A stretch of DNA of 64,000 nt from contig NZ_CAKKMS010000007.1 in NCBI RefSeq assembly GCF_918698245.1, forward strand, positions 1-64,000, in the 5' to 3' direction. Position numbers and translations under genes: made by a program. The stretch is from Pedobacter sp. Bi126 (lineage in GTDB: Bacteria > Bacteroidota > Bacteroidia > Sphingobacteriales > Sphingobacteriaceae). The stretch's first letter is position 1, and the number at the start of each line of letters is the position of its first letter. Positions 53,235 through 63,566 of this stretch are shown piece after piece. Under the pieces are notes generated by a model that made no database searches, had not been told where the DNA came from, and was given only the letters and a program-made list of their open reading frames with translations.

Positions 53235-56200
53235 ATGAAAAGAAATATACTTTTTTATACATTACTTGTAGTGTGTATAATGCTTGGCACCGGTGCTTTT
53301 TCGCAAGAGAAATTTAACCTTGTGAATGGTACCGTTGTTGATAAAGAAACAAAACAAGGCGTTCCGGGTGTATCTATTATTTTAGAAAGCACCAATAAAG
53401 GTTTAACCCAAACCAACGGTAGCGGAAAATTTTCGGTTAATGTACCGGTGGGCGCTACCTTAATATTTAAGTTTCTAGGTTACAACACACAACGTGTAAA
53501 AATTACCAATCAAAACAATATAACTGTAACCATTACTGAAGATAATAAAGAGCTTGATCAAGTGGTTATTGTGGCCTACCAAAGCAGATCTAAGCAAACC
53601 ACAACCGGATCTTCTGTATTAATTCAGGCTAAAGAAGTTCAGGATATACCGGTTTCTAACGTCGAACAGCTTTTACAAGGTAAAGTACCCGGATTAAATA
53701 TTCAGAACAACACCGGTGCCCCGGGTTTTAGAGGCTCGGTGCAGGTTCGTGGATTGTCGAGTTTAAGTATCTCGGGCAGTGGTAACGAATCATTTCTACA
53801 GCCAACCTCGCCTTTATATATTATTGATGGTGTTCCATTGGATGCAGATAAAGCGGCAGAGTTTGGTTTTCAGAGCCAAGGTCCTGGTGTGAGTCCGCTT
53901 TCATTAATCCCACAGGAAGATATTGAGAACATCCAGATTTTAAAAGATGCGCAAGCTACCTCTATGTACGGTTCAAGAGGTGCATATGGTGTAATTATCA
54001 TCACAACAAAAAGAGGTAACTCTAAAGTTCCAAGAATTAGGTATGTAACCAATTTCTTTGTTAAAACCCCACCAAAACTCCGCGAAACTTTGGGAGGTAA
54101 TTCAGAGAGATCGTTAAAAATCCAACAGATTATCTTAAATGCACAAAATGTTGATGATATCAGAAGAATTTCCAACACTTCATTTCTTGCCGACAGTTTA
54201 AATGCGTATTGGAACAACTCAACCGATTGGCAGAACGTGTTTTATCAGAACACTTACAATCAAAGTCATAACCTCGCTTTAGATGGTGGCGATCCTAAGT
54301 TTAACTATAAGGCGAACCTGGGTTACTACACAGAAAAAGGAGTAATCAAGAATACTGGCTATAACCGTTACAATTTAAACATGAACATGGAATTTAAACC
54401 AAACGATAAATTTAGGTTTTTTGGTTTCATTAATGGTTCAGTAGGAAAGCAGAATAAGGGTAATGGTGTAGGCCTTTTACAATCGGGTGTGGCCGCAAAC
54501 GGGCAGGTATCTACCTTACTGCCACCACCATCATTCTATCAGGCATCAGGTGGGGTTTTATCGGCATTGCAAACTTTAAACGATAACAACTCAAGAAACC
54601 TGAGAACCAATATTGAAGCACGTTATGAGTTTATTCCAGGTTTGGCCGCATCATCTACTTTGAGTTACGATTATACATCAGATACAGAATCGACCTTTAC
54701 ACCAGCAGCAGCAAATGGACAGTTTGCCAAAGTGTATGATTATGTAGGAAGAAATTTCCAGTTGTATAATAGAAATGGTATTACCTATGCCAAAAGCTTT
54801 GGCGAAAAACATAATCTTTTTGTAAACACCTTTAATGAAATTTATAAACAGGGTGCACAAGCTAGCATTACCCGCCAGGAAAGAACACCAAACGATCAGT
54901 TACAGGGCCCAATAGGTTACGATGCATACTACTCACGTGGCGGGGGAGTATTGTCCAATTATAAAAATGCAACCATTGCTTCATTTGCAGGTTCGGTATC
55001 ATATGATTATGATAAGAAATACGTAGCAGAATTTTCTTACCGTTTGGATGGTACATCATCAAGCGGTCTGGAAAATCCATATTCTAAAAACCCTTCTATC
55101 GGTTTAAGGTGGAACTTTAATAAAGAGAACTGGCTGGCCGACATGAAATGGTTAACGTATGGTAGTTTAAGGTTAACATGGGGCCAAAATATTGTGCCTA
55201 CAGGTAACCTACAGAGTATTTATGGCGTTTTTAACTTAAACGGTAACTTTAATAACAACCCAACAATCGGTATCGATTATGACATTGTTCCAAACCCTAA
55301 CTTAAAACCAACTACAACTAGCCAGTATAATTTAGGTTTTGATCTGGGTTTATTTAACGATAAAATCTCTGTAAACTTTGATACCTATTTTAAAAAGGTT
55401 GATAATTTGCTTTTTGATAGGTTTTTATCCAATACCACCGGATTTAATAAGCTGGCGAGTAACGATTTAGGTATTGCCAATTATGGATCTGAAATAATGA
55501 TCACCGTAAGACCTGTGGTTAGTAAAGATTTTGACCTTACGGTTTCGGTAAACGGTGCACTTAACCGCGATGTGCTGTTAAAACTTCCGGCTGAGTACAA
55601 TGGTCAATACATTAAATTTGATGGCTCTGGTTACTTACAACATAACGTTTATCGTGTTGGCAGAAATACATTGTCAAACTATTTAAGGATAAACCAGGGC
55701 GTTTACAGAACAGATGCAGATGTACCTACCGATCCTGTTACTGGTAAAAGATATCAATCTAACGGGGCATTTTTCTTTGGTGGAGATCCGATTATGAAAG
55801 ATGTAAACGGCGATTATATTTTAGATGGCCGTGATTATGAAGTAACAGGTAACTCACAACCGTTAATGACTGGTGGATTATCTACCAATATCAGGTATAA
55901 AAAATGGGGTTTAAATGTTTATGCCACTTACACGGCCGACAGAACCATCCTGAACAATGCGTTGGCCGATAGGATAGCCATTATGCGCGATCCATATTCA
56001 CTCACATCGGTGGTTCCGTTAAACGATCTTAATATCTGGAAAAAACCAGGTGATGTGGCAAAATACCCATATCCCTATGATTATAAGAGATTTGGTCAGA
56101 TTCAACCTTTGAGGGCCGATCAAACACTTTGGCAAGAAAGCGGAACCTATTTAAAAGTGAGTAACGTAACCCTTTCTTACATGTTCGATAAAAAGTTTAT

Positions 56201-56384
56201 CTCACGTTTTGGAATGAGCAGTTTAAGAATTTACGCCTCTACAGATAACCTGATTACTTTTTCTAAGTACACCGGGCCGAACCCTGAAAACGTAACCACA
56301 TTGGGCCGCGATATTTCTACAGGATACCCTGTACCACGTACTTATAATATTGGCGTACAGTTAGAACTTAATACAGGCAATTAA
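53235..56384 (+). CDS. SusC/RagA-family transporter 2 of the large operon
   Basis: A 1049-aa outer-membrane importer. Signal peptide to residue 24 (GTGAFSQ). Unlike the first SusC of this operon it carries the carboxypeptidase-D-like domain (NGTVVDKETKQGVPGVSIIL, residues 32-51). TonB-box-like DQVVIVAYQSRSK near 110; plug with LYIIDGVPLDADKA and DAQATSMYGSRGAYGVIIITTKRG; barrel end PRTYNIGVQLELN. It is followed 11 bases later by its SusD partner. The presence of two complete SusCD pairs in one transcript suggests two related ligands or two steps in one uptake system. Confidence 0.93.
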   Translation: MKRNILFYTLLVVCIMLGTGAFSQEKFNLVNGTVVDKETKQGVPGVSIILESTNKGLTQTNGSGKFSVNVPVGATLIFKFLGYNTQRVKITNQNNITVTITEDNKELDQVVIVAYQSRSKQTTTGSSVLIQAKEVQDIPVSNVEQLLQGKVPGLNIQNNTGAPGFRGSVQVRGLSSLSISGSGNESFLQPTSPLYIIDGVPLDADKAAEFGFQSQGPGVSPLSLIPQEDIENIQILKDAQATSMYGSRGAYGVIIITTKRGNSKVPRIRYVTNFFVKTPPKLRETLGGNSERSLKIQQIILNAQNVDDIRRISNTSFLADSLNAYWNNSTDWQNVFYQNTYNQSHNLALDGGDPKFNYKANLGYYTEKGVIKNTGYNRYNLNMNMEFKPNDKFRFFGFINGSVGKQNKGNGVGLLQSGVAANGQVSTLLPPPSFYQASGGVLSALQTLNDNNSRNLRTNIEARYEFIPGLAASSTLSYDYTSDTESTFTPAAANGQFAKVYDYVGRNFQLYNRNGITYAKSFGEKHNLFVNTFNEIYKQGAQASITRQERTPNDQLQGPIGYDAYYSRGGGVLSNYKNATIASFAGSVSYDYDKKYVAEFSYRLDGTSSSGLENPYSKNPSIGLRWNFNKENWLADMKWLTYGSLRLTWGQNIVPTGNLQSIYGVFNLNGNFNNNPTIGIDYDIVPNPNLKPTTTSQYNLGFDLGLFNDKISVNFDTYFKKVDNLLFDRFLSNTTGFNKLASNDLGIANYGSEIMITVRPVVSKDFDLTVSVNGALNRDVLLKLPAEYNGQYIKFDGSGYLQHNVYRVGRNTLSNYLRINQGVYRTDADVPTDPVTGKRYQSNGAFFFGGDPIMKDVNGDYILDGRDYEVTGNSQPLMTGGLSTNIRYKKWGLNVYATYTADRTILNNALADRIAIMRDPYSLTSVVPLNDLNIWKKPGDVAKYPYPYDYKRFGQIQPLRADQTLWQESGTYLKVSNVTLSYMFDKKFISRFGMSSLRIYASTDNLITFSKYTGPNPENVTTLGRDISTGYPVPRTYNIGVQLELNTGN

Positions 56385-56395
56385 TAGATATTATT

Positions 56396-57919
56396 ATGAA
56401 AAAGTTTATCATTTATTCTTTGATTTTAGCAGCAACATTTTCATTGCCTGCTTGTAAAAAGTTTCTGGATATTCAACCTTTAGATAAGTTATCAGGAAAT
56501 AACTTCTTTAAATCTAAAGAAGATGTAGAAGCTAATATTTACGATTTATCACGTATTGTGTTCGGTAAATTTAACGAAACACATTTTATAGGTGCAACGG
56601 GCGAATACCGCTCTGGCGAGGTACTTTACGAAAGTCAGTCTGATTTAGCACCAGCCCGCGAGTTTGTCGAGATTTTAGGTAAAAACAACCTGTTAGGTTT
56701 ACTGTCGGGCAATCGCCCATGGGATTTTTACAATTTCAATAGAATTACCGATTGGACCGATTATTACCGTGCCATACAAGGTGCCAACATTTTAATGGCG
56801 AAGCTAGACGAAGGTGTACCCGGGCTTACCGATGTGCAGAAAAACCAGTATAAAGCCGAAGCTGCATTTATCCGTGCGTTAAGCTATTTTGTTATGGTAA
56901 GGTTATATGGCGATGTAGTGTATTATACCGATGCATTCCATTCAACAGCTTTGCCACGCGAAAACTTTGTTTCCGTATTAAACAAATGTATAGCTGATCT
57001 TAAAACCTATAAAAATCAGATCCCATGGACTTATACCGATCCATCCTTAAAAGGAGTTAGGGCCAGCCGTGGAAGCATTATTGCCTTAATTATGGAAATG
57101 AACATGTGGAATGCCGGTTTTGATGCAAATAATTCGAAGAAATATTACCAGGAAACTGCTGATTTAGGGCGCGAAATGATTGCCAGTGGTGCATACCGGT
57201 TATTGCCAATTACAGAATGGGCTACTGTAATTAAAGGAAGATCAGACGAGAGCTTATTCGAATTTTACCGCAGTATAAACTATGGTGATCAAAATACCAA
57301 TACGGCACCAGTGGCTGATATGTTTTTGCATTACCCATATAAAAGGCCAGAATATACCCACCGTGTAAGTTTTGCTTATTTCAGGGGTGAGTACATGCAA
57401 AAACTTTTTCAGGATGGTAGCGATAAGAGAATTACCAGTTGGTTTAACGAAGATATTTTTGCCGATAACGGAAAATTTATGATGTTAAAATTTGCACAGA
57501 ATTCTTTCTCTACAGGCGAAGAAGATGCCAATCCTGATAATACGTTTATGATTTTTAGGTATGGTGGCGAAATTTTACTGGCCGCAGAAGCACTTGCCGA
57601 TTTAGGAGAAGATGCCGAAGCAATTAAGCTGGTAAATATGGTGAGAGATAGGGCACAAGCATCAAGATATGCTGGTGGCGGAGGCTCTACCCTGAAGGAT
57701 TTTATTTTTTACGAAAGATCCAGAGAATTAATAGGCGAAGGACACCATTATTTCGATTTGGTGCGCACCAAGAGGATTTTAAGCAGCCAATGGTCGTACA
57801 ATGTACTTACTTCAGATAAATTTAGCCGTGGCGCATGGACCTGGCCAATAAGTGGTAATGCCTTAAATAACAATCCGTTTATGCGGTTAAACGATTATTG
57901 GGTTAATGGTGGTAATTAA
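56396..57919 (+). CDS. SusD/RagB-family lipoprotein 2 of the large operon
   Basis: A 507-aa surface lipoprotein (lipobox FSLPAC, then KKF). SusD signatures: KAEAAFIRALSYFVMVRLYG (about residues 155-174), ASRGSIIALIMEMNMWNAGF, RYGGEILLAAEALADLGED, and FIFYERSRELIGEGHHYFDL. It partners the SusC at 53235. The substrate is unknown. Confidence 0.93.
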   Translation: MKKFIIYSLILAATFSLPACKKFLDIQPLDKLSGNNFFKSKEDVEANIYDLSRIVFGKFNETHFIGATGEYRSGEVLYESQSDLAPAREFVEILGKNNLLGLLSGNRPWDFYNFNRITDWTDYYRAIQGANILMAKLDEGVPGLTDVQKNQYKAEAAFIRALSYFVMVRLYGDVVYYTDAFHSTALPRENFVSVLNKCIADLKTYKNQIPWTYTDPSLKGVRASRGSIIALIMEMNMWNAGFDANNSKKYYQETADLGREMIASGAYRLLPITEWATVIKGRSDESLFEFYRSINYGDQNTNTAPVADMFLHYPYKRPEYTHRVSFAYFRGEYMQKLFQDGSDKRITSWFNEDIFADNGKFMMLKFAQNSFSTGEEDANPDNTFMIFRYGGEILLAAEALADLGEDAEAIKLVNMVRDRAQASRYAGGGGSTLKDFIFYERSRELIGEGHHYFDLVRTKRILSSQWSYNVLTSDKFSRGAWTWPISGNALNNNPFMRLNDYWVNGGN

Positions 57920-57943
57920 TTTTAAATAGAAATTATACAAGAT

Positions 57944-58693
57944 ATGAAAAAGCTAATTATTGCATGTGCGGCACTTTTACTTGTTTTAAATGCCTGTAAG
58001 CGTGATGAGTACTATATAGATGGAGGTAAGGTAAAGGCAGAGTATGATGGGAATATGATGCAGTACCTACAAGCCAAAAAGGTTCCTTTTGACACCGTTG
58101 CGCAAATTGTAAAACTGGCCGGTATGGAGCAACAGTTCAGTTCAGAGAATTTCACCTTTTTTGCTTTTGATGATGATGTGGTGCGGAAAACGATCGGCAA
58201 TATTCACACCAACGAAAAAGATAGAAACCCAAAATTCGAATCCTTAAATCAATTACTTTATGAAGCGGGAAGAGATACGGTAAAAACCCTCGATCAGATC
58301 AGTCCGGCCATTTGGCGGAAATACCTGCAACGTTATATGTTTAAAGGTGTAAACATGTTAAAAGATTATCCGCAGATCGATCTTAACCTCAGAAGTATTT
58401 ATCCCGGCGCCCTTCACTACGATTATAACAACGATGTAGCCAATATTGGGGTCGTTTTTTACGATGCTAACGGAATTAAATATATCGGTTACAGGCAGCT
58501 TGTGCTCTCTTATATCCCCGATGTATCAAAACCGAACGATAACTGGTACCCAAGTTATGTCGCATCATCTGATATTAAGCCAACCAACGGAATGGTGCAC
58601 TCGTTAAGGTACCAGGGTGCATACCTGGGGTTCAATTTATATGAGTTTTTTAATGATGTATATAACACTGGTTTAACACCAAGTAATAAATAA
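57944..58693 (+). CDS. Fasciclin-like lipoprotein
   Basis: A 249-aa lipoprotein (lipobox LVLNAC, then KRD). The fasciclin-type opening is present (EYDGNMMQYLQAKKVPFDTV, LAGMEQQFSSENFTFFAFDD), as is the late NGMVHSLRYQG in place of the classic NG.ihvid. It parallels the fasciclin/F5-8C protein after the first SusCD pair but lacks the discoidin domain. It is presumably a surface accessory of the second SusCD pair. Confidence 0.8.
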   Translation: MKKLIIACAALLLVLNACKRDEYYIDGGKVKAEYDGNMMQYLQAKKVPFDTVAQIVKLAGMEQQFSSENFTFFAFDDDVVRKTIGNIHTNEKDRNPKFESLNQLLYEAGRDTVKTLDQISPAIWRKYLQRYMFKGVNMLKDYPQIDLNLRSIYPGALHYDYNNDVANIGVVFYDANGIKYIGYRQLVLSYIPDVSKPNDNWYPSYVASSDIKPTNGMVHSLRYQGAYLGFNLYEFFNDVYNTGLTPSNK

Positions 58694-58724
58694 TTAGCCT
58701 GTTATAATTTTAAAGAATAGAATC

Positions 58725-60344
58725 ATGAAAAAAATAAAATACATGCTAATCGTGTTTTTTCTATGCTCCTTAGTTATACAGGGATGTAAGAAGGAAGAAG
58801 AATTAGGCGAAGACCCATATGCAGACGGTAAAGCACCACTAGGCATAACCATCAGCCAAACTTTACCACCTGTTCCATCAGAAGGGATTGTAGGTACTAC
58901 TGTAACCGTACAGGCCAAAGGCTTAATGCCCTTTAAAGATAAGTTAACCTTTTTGTTTAACGGCGAAAAAGCAGAAGTGCTTAGCGTTACCGAATCTACT
59001 ATTGTAGTTAAGGTGCCCGAAGCCGGAAGTACAGGAATCACCTCGATTGCTATTGGCGATCAGCTGATTTTAGGTCCGCAGTTTATTGTGTCGGGCCTGA
59101 TCAAAAACGATATCACTTTTAAGGCAACAGCCGGAACAAATGGCTACGTAAGTCAGTTCTACGAAATGATTGATGGAAGGGCACTTGTACTCGGCGGTTT
59201 TAACAATTACAATAATAATGGATTCATTACACCGAATAATAGAATTGTAAGAACTTCTTTAGATGGCGATTACGACCGTACTTTTAGAACGGGTAGAGGC
59301 GCAAATGGCTCACTATCGAGAGTAATTGAAATTGGCGGGCGTTTTATCATCGCCGGTGGGTTTAGCGGCTACAACCAGCGTACAGAAAATATCAGCAATA
59401 TAACCAGTTTATATCCTAATGGCGCTATTGATACCATTAAAATCCAAACCAAGCGGAAGCCAACTTTAACCGATACGGTTACCCAAAAATGGTTTCCTAA
59501 ATTTAATGGCGGTACCAACGAATACATTAACCGCATTTACCCACACCAGGGTAAAATACTAGCAACTGGTAATTTTAGGTATTACGTAAAAAGAACTTAC
59601 GATAAAGACAATTACGATTTTACCAGAGATACGGTAATTCTGGATAGTACCGAAATCCGCCAGATTTTAAGGTTCAATTTAGATGGTTCTTTAGATAAAA
59701 CCTATCGTTTTAATACTGCAACCAATAAAGGTAATGTAAGTGCAAATGGGCCTATTGATACCTATATGCATACCGATGCGGCGAACCTCGAAAAATTAAT
59801 GGTATTTGGGAACTTCAGCACCTTCGATGACCAGCCTGCGGTACGTATTTTAAGGTTAAATGCCGATGGCACTAAAGATCCAAGTTTTAACCCGGGCAGT
59901 GGGGTAGATAATGGAATAACATCACTTACCTACAATGCCACTACCAGAAAATACCTGATTACAGGAGCATTTACAAAATACAACGGTAAACCTGTATACG
60001 GGATGGCATTAATTAATGAAGATGGCAGCCTGGATGAATCTTTTACAGCTAAATTCTTTGAGGGCGGTTATCCTTATTTTGCACGCCAGCTTTCGAATGG
60101 GTTGATTGTAGTGAGCGGTGGCTTTAAAAAGTACAATAACGTAACCAGAAACGGTTTTATGGTACTTACTCCAGCAGGACTGCTAGCTCCTGGCTATAAT
60201 GCAACCGGACCTTTTTCGGGCGGCCTTTCTGATGTGATTGAGACAAAATCTGCAGACGGTAAAAAAGCACTGTTATTAATCGGAGGTTTCAACCGCTTTG
60301 ATAACCAGCCTTTCTATAACATCGTTAGGGTAACTATCGAATAA
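58725..60344 (+). CDS. TIG-domain lipoprotein with delta-60 repeat propeller (DUF5008-like)
   Basis: A 539-aa lipoprotein (lipobox LVIQGC, then KKE). Residues 35-120 form an IPT/TIG-like immunoglobulin fold (GTTVTVQAKGLMPFKDKLTF, VLSVTESTIVVKVPE). The rest carries delta-60-like repeats of about 50-60 residues with the pattern G.R....G.F..ynn......I.RL..DGs.D..F (e.g. ILRFNLDGSLDKTYRF, ILRLNADGTKDPSFNPG, GMALINEDGSLDESF), consistent with a beta-propeller. It is a likely surface-exposed binding protein; no enzyme motif is seen. This layout matches DUF5008 lipoproteins of SusCD operons. Confidence 0.8.
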   Translation: MKKIKYMLIVFFLCSLVIQGCKKEEELGEDPYADGKAPLGITISQTLPPVPSEGIVGTTVTVQAKGLMPFKDKLTFLFNGEKAEVLSVTESTIVVKVPEAGSTGITSIAIGDQLILGPQFIVSGLIKNDITFKATAGTNGYVSQFYEMIDGRALVLGGFNNYNNNGFITPNNRIVRTSLDGDYDRTFRTGRGANGSLSRVIEIGGRFIIAGGFSGYNQRTENISNITSLYPNGAIDTIKIQTKRKPTLTDTVTQKWFPKFNGGTNEYINRIYPHQGKILATGNFRYYVKRTYDKDNYDFTRDTVILDSTEIRQILRFNLDGSLDKTYRFNTATNKGNVSANGPIDTYMHTDAANLEKLMVFGNFSTFDDQPAVRILRLNADGTKDPSFNPGSGVDNGITSLTYNATTRKYLITGAFTKYNGKPVYGMALINEDGSLDESFTAKFFEGGYPYFARQLSNGLIVVSGGFKKYNNVTRNGFMVLTPAGLLAPGYNATGPFSGGLSDVIETKSADGKKALLLIGGFNRFDNQPFYNIVRVTIE

Positions 60345-60377
60345 TAATAACCAGAAGCCAATTAAATATAAACTAAG

Positions 60378-62081
60378 ATGAGCATGACGAAAAAATATAA
60401 ATTACTGCTGGGTTTAATGGCCACCGTAATTACAACAACCATATTTTCCTGCAATAAAGATTTCGATAGAAAACTTACAGATAAAGATGGTACCGATACC
60501 ACAAAAGTAAGATACGGAAGCCGTAAGATCTTATACCTGGTGGTTGATGGTGCAAGAGGGCAATCGGTAGCGGCAGCTAATATTCCAAATATTACGGCCC
60601 TTTTACCACATTCAGTTTATAGTTGGGTGAGCTTAAATGAACCCGAAGCTACACAGAATGCCAGTAACTGGGCAAGCATGTTAACTGGCGTAAAAAAGGC
60701 AAAACACCTTGTAAATGATGATAACCTGACCAATAACAACCTGCAGAATTACCCTGTAATATTTAAAAGGATTAAAGAGAGCAGGCCACAGACCAAAATT
60801 GTAGCACATACCTCGTCTACAGTTTTTAAATCGCTAACAACAGGTGCAGATATTAGCACACTGGTAAGCAGCGATGATCTGGTTAAAGCTGCGGTAATTA
60901 ACGATTTAAATACCGATACTGCCTCCGTAATTTTAGGCCACTTTACCGATGTAGATAAAGCCGGCGCACAATATGGTTACGATAATTCATTCCCGAACTA
61001 TAAATCGGCAATAGAAAAATTCGATACTGGCGTAGGTGAGATTATGGCTGCATTAAAGAAACGCCCTAATTATATTAACGAAGATTGGCTGGTTATTATC
61101 GCTTCGAGTGATGGTGGTGCATTTACCCTCCCGCCCAATACCGATGATCAAACCATTTTTAGTAAACCGGCAAACAATGCTTTTGTTATTTACTATAGTG
61201 CTGCTTATAATAAACGGATCCTGGTAAAGCCTTTTACAGGTAACAGGTATTTAGGTAAAACCGTTAAAATGACTGGTACCCAAATAAGGGCTGAAGTGGC
61301 TGGCGAAGATGCAGGCGTTTACAACATAGACGATACCACTAAAATGACTATCGAGCTTAAAGTTAAAAAGAACCAGGAAAAGCTTTTTTATCCAAGTGTT
61401 TTAGGTAAGCGGAACGAATGGTCAAGCGGTCACCCTAGTGTAGGCTGGGTTATTTATTTAGAAGACCGTTACTGGTATTTTGAATGGAGAGGTACAAAAG
61501 ATGGTGATTACCGCCAATGCAGGGGCGGCGATATTGTTCAGGGTAGATGGGAAAACCTTTCGGTTAAATTAGAACAACGCGGTAACCAAAGGTTTATCAG
61601 AACTTATACCAACGGAAAATTTAACAGCGAGTTAGAAATCACGGGGTCTGGTTCTTTAGCCAATTCTAATGCACTGAAACTGGGTTATTTAAATGGTCAG
61701 GGGCATGGAGAACCAGATTATTACGTAACCGATATCCGTTTCTTTAAACTAGCCGTACCAGATGGTGTAATTGAAGACTATTCTTGCGAAACATCCATCG
61801 ATCAGAGCCACCCATCTTACAACTTTTTAGTGGGTTACTGGCCAGCTACCGATGGAAATGGCGATAAGATGATCGATCTTTCTTCACAGGCCCGCGATTT
61901 TAAATTACAGGGGCCATACGTTTGGGAAAATTTCAACGATTTAATCTGTCCGCCTTCAACCAGTTCCTTAGCGCTCCTTGTTCCGCAAACAACTGATATA
62001 CCGGCGCAAATGGTTAACTGGTTAAAAATTGCCAATAACCAGCAGTGGGCGCTTGATGGCAGGGTTTGGTTAGACCAATAA
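60378..62081 (+). CDS. DUF4983-type lipoprotein: degenerate phosphatase fold plus LamG-like domain
   Basis: A 567-aa lipoprotein (lipobox TIFSC, Cys25). Residues 50-270 have the alkaline-phosphatase-superfamily fold: VVDGARG (D57) and NASNWASMLTG, close to the NWASLL motif of the active-looking enzyme at 14282. Catalytic positions are altered: Asn94 replaces the Ser nucleophile, TDVDKAGAQYG has Ala in place of the DxxGH His, and SSDGGAF replaces DHG. The fold is therefore probably non-catalytic. Residues 340-500 resemble a concanavalin/LamG domain (WVIYLEDRYWYFEWRGTKD, WENLSVKLEQRG, LKLGYLNGQ). It is likely a ligand-binding surface protein of the large operon. Confidence 0.8.
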   Translation: MSMTKKYKLLLGLMATVITTTIFSCNKDFDRKLTDKDGTDTTKVRYGSRKILYLVVDGARGQSVAAANIPNITALLPHSVYSWVSLNEPEATQNASNWASMLTGVKKAKHLVNDDNLTNNNLQNYPVIFKRIKESRPQTKIVAHTSSTVFKSLTTGADISTLVSSDDLVKAAVINDLNTDTASVILGHFTDVDKAGAQYGYDNSFPNYKSAIEKFDTGVGEIMAALKKRPNYINEDWLVIIASSDGGAFTLPPNTDDQTIFSKPANNAFVIYYSAAYNKRILVKPFTGNRYLGKTVKMTGTQIRAEVAGEDAGVYNIDDTTKMTIELKVKKNQEKLFYPSVLGKRNEWSSGHPSVGWVIYLEDRYWYFEWRGTKDGDYRQCRGGDIVQGRWENLSVKLEQRGNQRFIRTYTNGKFNSELEITGSGSLANSNALKLGYLNGQGHGEPDYYVTDIRFFKLAVPDGVIEDYSCETSIDQSHPSYNFLVGYWPATDGNGDKMIDLSSQARDFKLQGPYVWENFNDLICPPSTSSLALLVPQTTDIPAQMVNWLKIANNQQWALDGRVWLDQ

Positions 62082-62111
62082 ACAAGAATATTGATAATTT
62101 AAATATCGAAA

Positions 62112-63554
62112 ATGAAAAAAATTATATATACAGTATTAATGGGCTTAACAATCATGATTGTTGCCTATTCTTGTAAAGAATCTCAAATAGACGATTTGGA
62201 TCTACCACCTTCGGCAAGCAGAAGTATTACTGGCGAAGGCATTGTTGTGGGAAATGTATCAATAGATAATCAGTTTGTTAAAGTTCCTTTCAAAATTTCG
62301 CTCTCGGGGGCAGCTGAAGAGGCTTTTCAGGTAGGATTAACCCTAAATAACGATACGGTAGCGCAATTAATTAATAATGGTGGTTTAACCAATGCTATAC
62401 TCATGCCCTCAGCTGCTGTAGAGTATCCTAACGTAATTAATGTTGCTTATGGAACAGACAATGCAGAAGGAATAGCAATCGTTCGCCGGTCGGTATTGGA
62501 ACGTTATTTTGGTAAGAAGGTGGTTTTTGCCTTAAAACTTTCAGCGCCTGGTAAAGGAAATAAAATTGCCAATGGCAAATCGAATATCCTGGTTATTATC
62601 AATACCGAAGAATTGTTAAAATCTACCGACATCCATTTTTTAAGTTTTCAGGGCGGAGGCATCTATAGCGTAACTCAGGGGTCTACTTACCAGGTAGGGC
62701 CTGCTGGGGTTACCATTCCATTGATTATCAGCCTGGATAATGCTCCTTCTACAGCCTTCAACGTAAAAATTAAGGATAATATAGATACCATTGCAACTTT
62801 ATTGTCGGCAGGAACGCTCACTAATGCGATCCATCTCGCTGCAAAAGATTTTACCATCGATACCTTGGTCAGGTTTAATACTGGCGCGACCAGTGCTACA
62901 GTAAGGTTATCGATTCCATGGCCGGTGTTCGATGCAAATATTATGGCCAACAAAAAATTTGCCTTTGCCTTAAGCTTGAGCGATAATACCAATCACGTTA
63001 TCCATCCTACTAAAGGAAAAGTAATCGTAGTGATTGATCCCAATGTAAACTTAGATAACAACTCTCCAATTATTGGAAAAGGAACAGGTTTAATTGCCAA
63101 ATATTATACCAATACGCAATTGTCGCCAGACGACGGCCGTGAGCCTTTTGCAACCCGTGTAGATGGTACGATCGAATTCTCGGGCGATGGTTGGCCAGAT
63201 AATGTAAAAAATACCGCTGGTACTTCTTTGAGCAGAGATAATTTCGCTACCAAATGGGTTGGAGAATTTTTGGCGCCAGTAAGGGGTGATTACATTTTCT
63301 ATCAAACCCGTTGGGATGATGGATCAAGACTATTTATTAATGGAAAAGCCATTATAGATGATTATACCACACAGTGGGATAAACCAGAGCGAAAAGCAAC
63401 CATTCGTTTAGAACGCGGTATCCGATATAAAATTGAAGCACATCACCGTGAAAATGTTGGTGGACAGCAGGCCTATCTCGAATATGAAGTTCCATCGGCA
63501 GGTATAACAGGTAAACGTGCCGTACCAAGAACACAATTATTTCCAACTCCTTAA
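62112..63554 (+). CDS. DUF1735 and PA14 domain lipoprotein
   Basis: A 480-aa lipoprotein (lipobox IVAYSC, then KES). Residues 35-170 and 180-320 are two DUF1735/BT_3987-like immunoglobulin-type repeats (FKISLSGAAEEAFQVGLTLN; IPLIISLDNAPSTAFNVKIK; each followed by a FALxLS strand). Residues 330-475 form a PA14 domain (GLIAKYYTNTQLSPDDG, NFATKWVGEFLAPVRGDYIF, DDGSRLFINGKAIIDDYTTQ, YKIEAHHRENVGGQQAYLEY), a glycan-binding fold. It is an accessory carbohydrate-binding protein of the operon. Confidence 0.85.
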   Translation: MKKIIYTVLMGLTIMIVAYSCKESQIDDLDLPPSASRSITGEGIVVGNVSIDNQFVKVPFKISLSGAAEEAFQVGLTLNNDTVAQLINNGGLTNAILMPSAAVEYPNVINVAYGTDNAEGIAIVRRSVLERYFGKKVVFALKLSAPGKGNKIANGKSNILVIINTEELLKSTDIHFLSFQGGGIYSVTQGSTYQVGPAGVTIPLIISLDNAPSTAFNVKIKDNIDTIATLLSAGTLTNAIHLAAKDFTIDTLVRFNTGATSATVRLSIPWPVFDANIMANKKFAFALSLSDNTNHVIHPTKGKVIVVIDPNVNLDNNSPIIGKGTGLIAKYYTNTQLSPDDGREPFATRVDGTIEFSGDGWPDNVKNTAGTSLSRDNFATKWVGEFLAPVRGDYIFYQTRWDDGSRLFINGKAIIDDYTTQWDKPERKATIRLERGIRYKIEAHHRENVGGQQAYLEYEVPSAGITGKRAVPRTQLFPTP

Positions 63555-63566
63555 ACATGAATAGAT

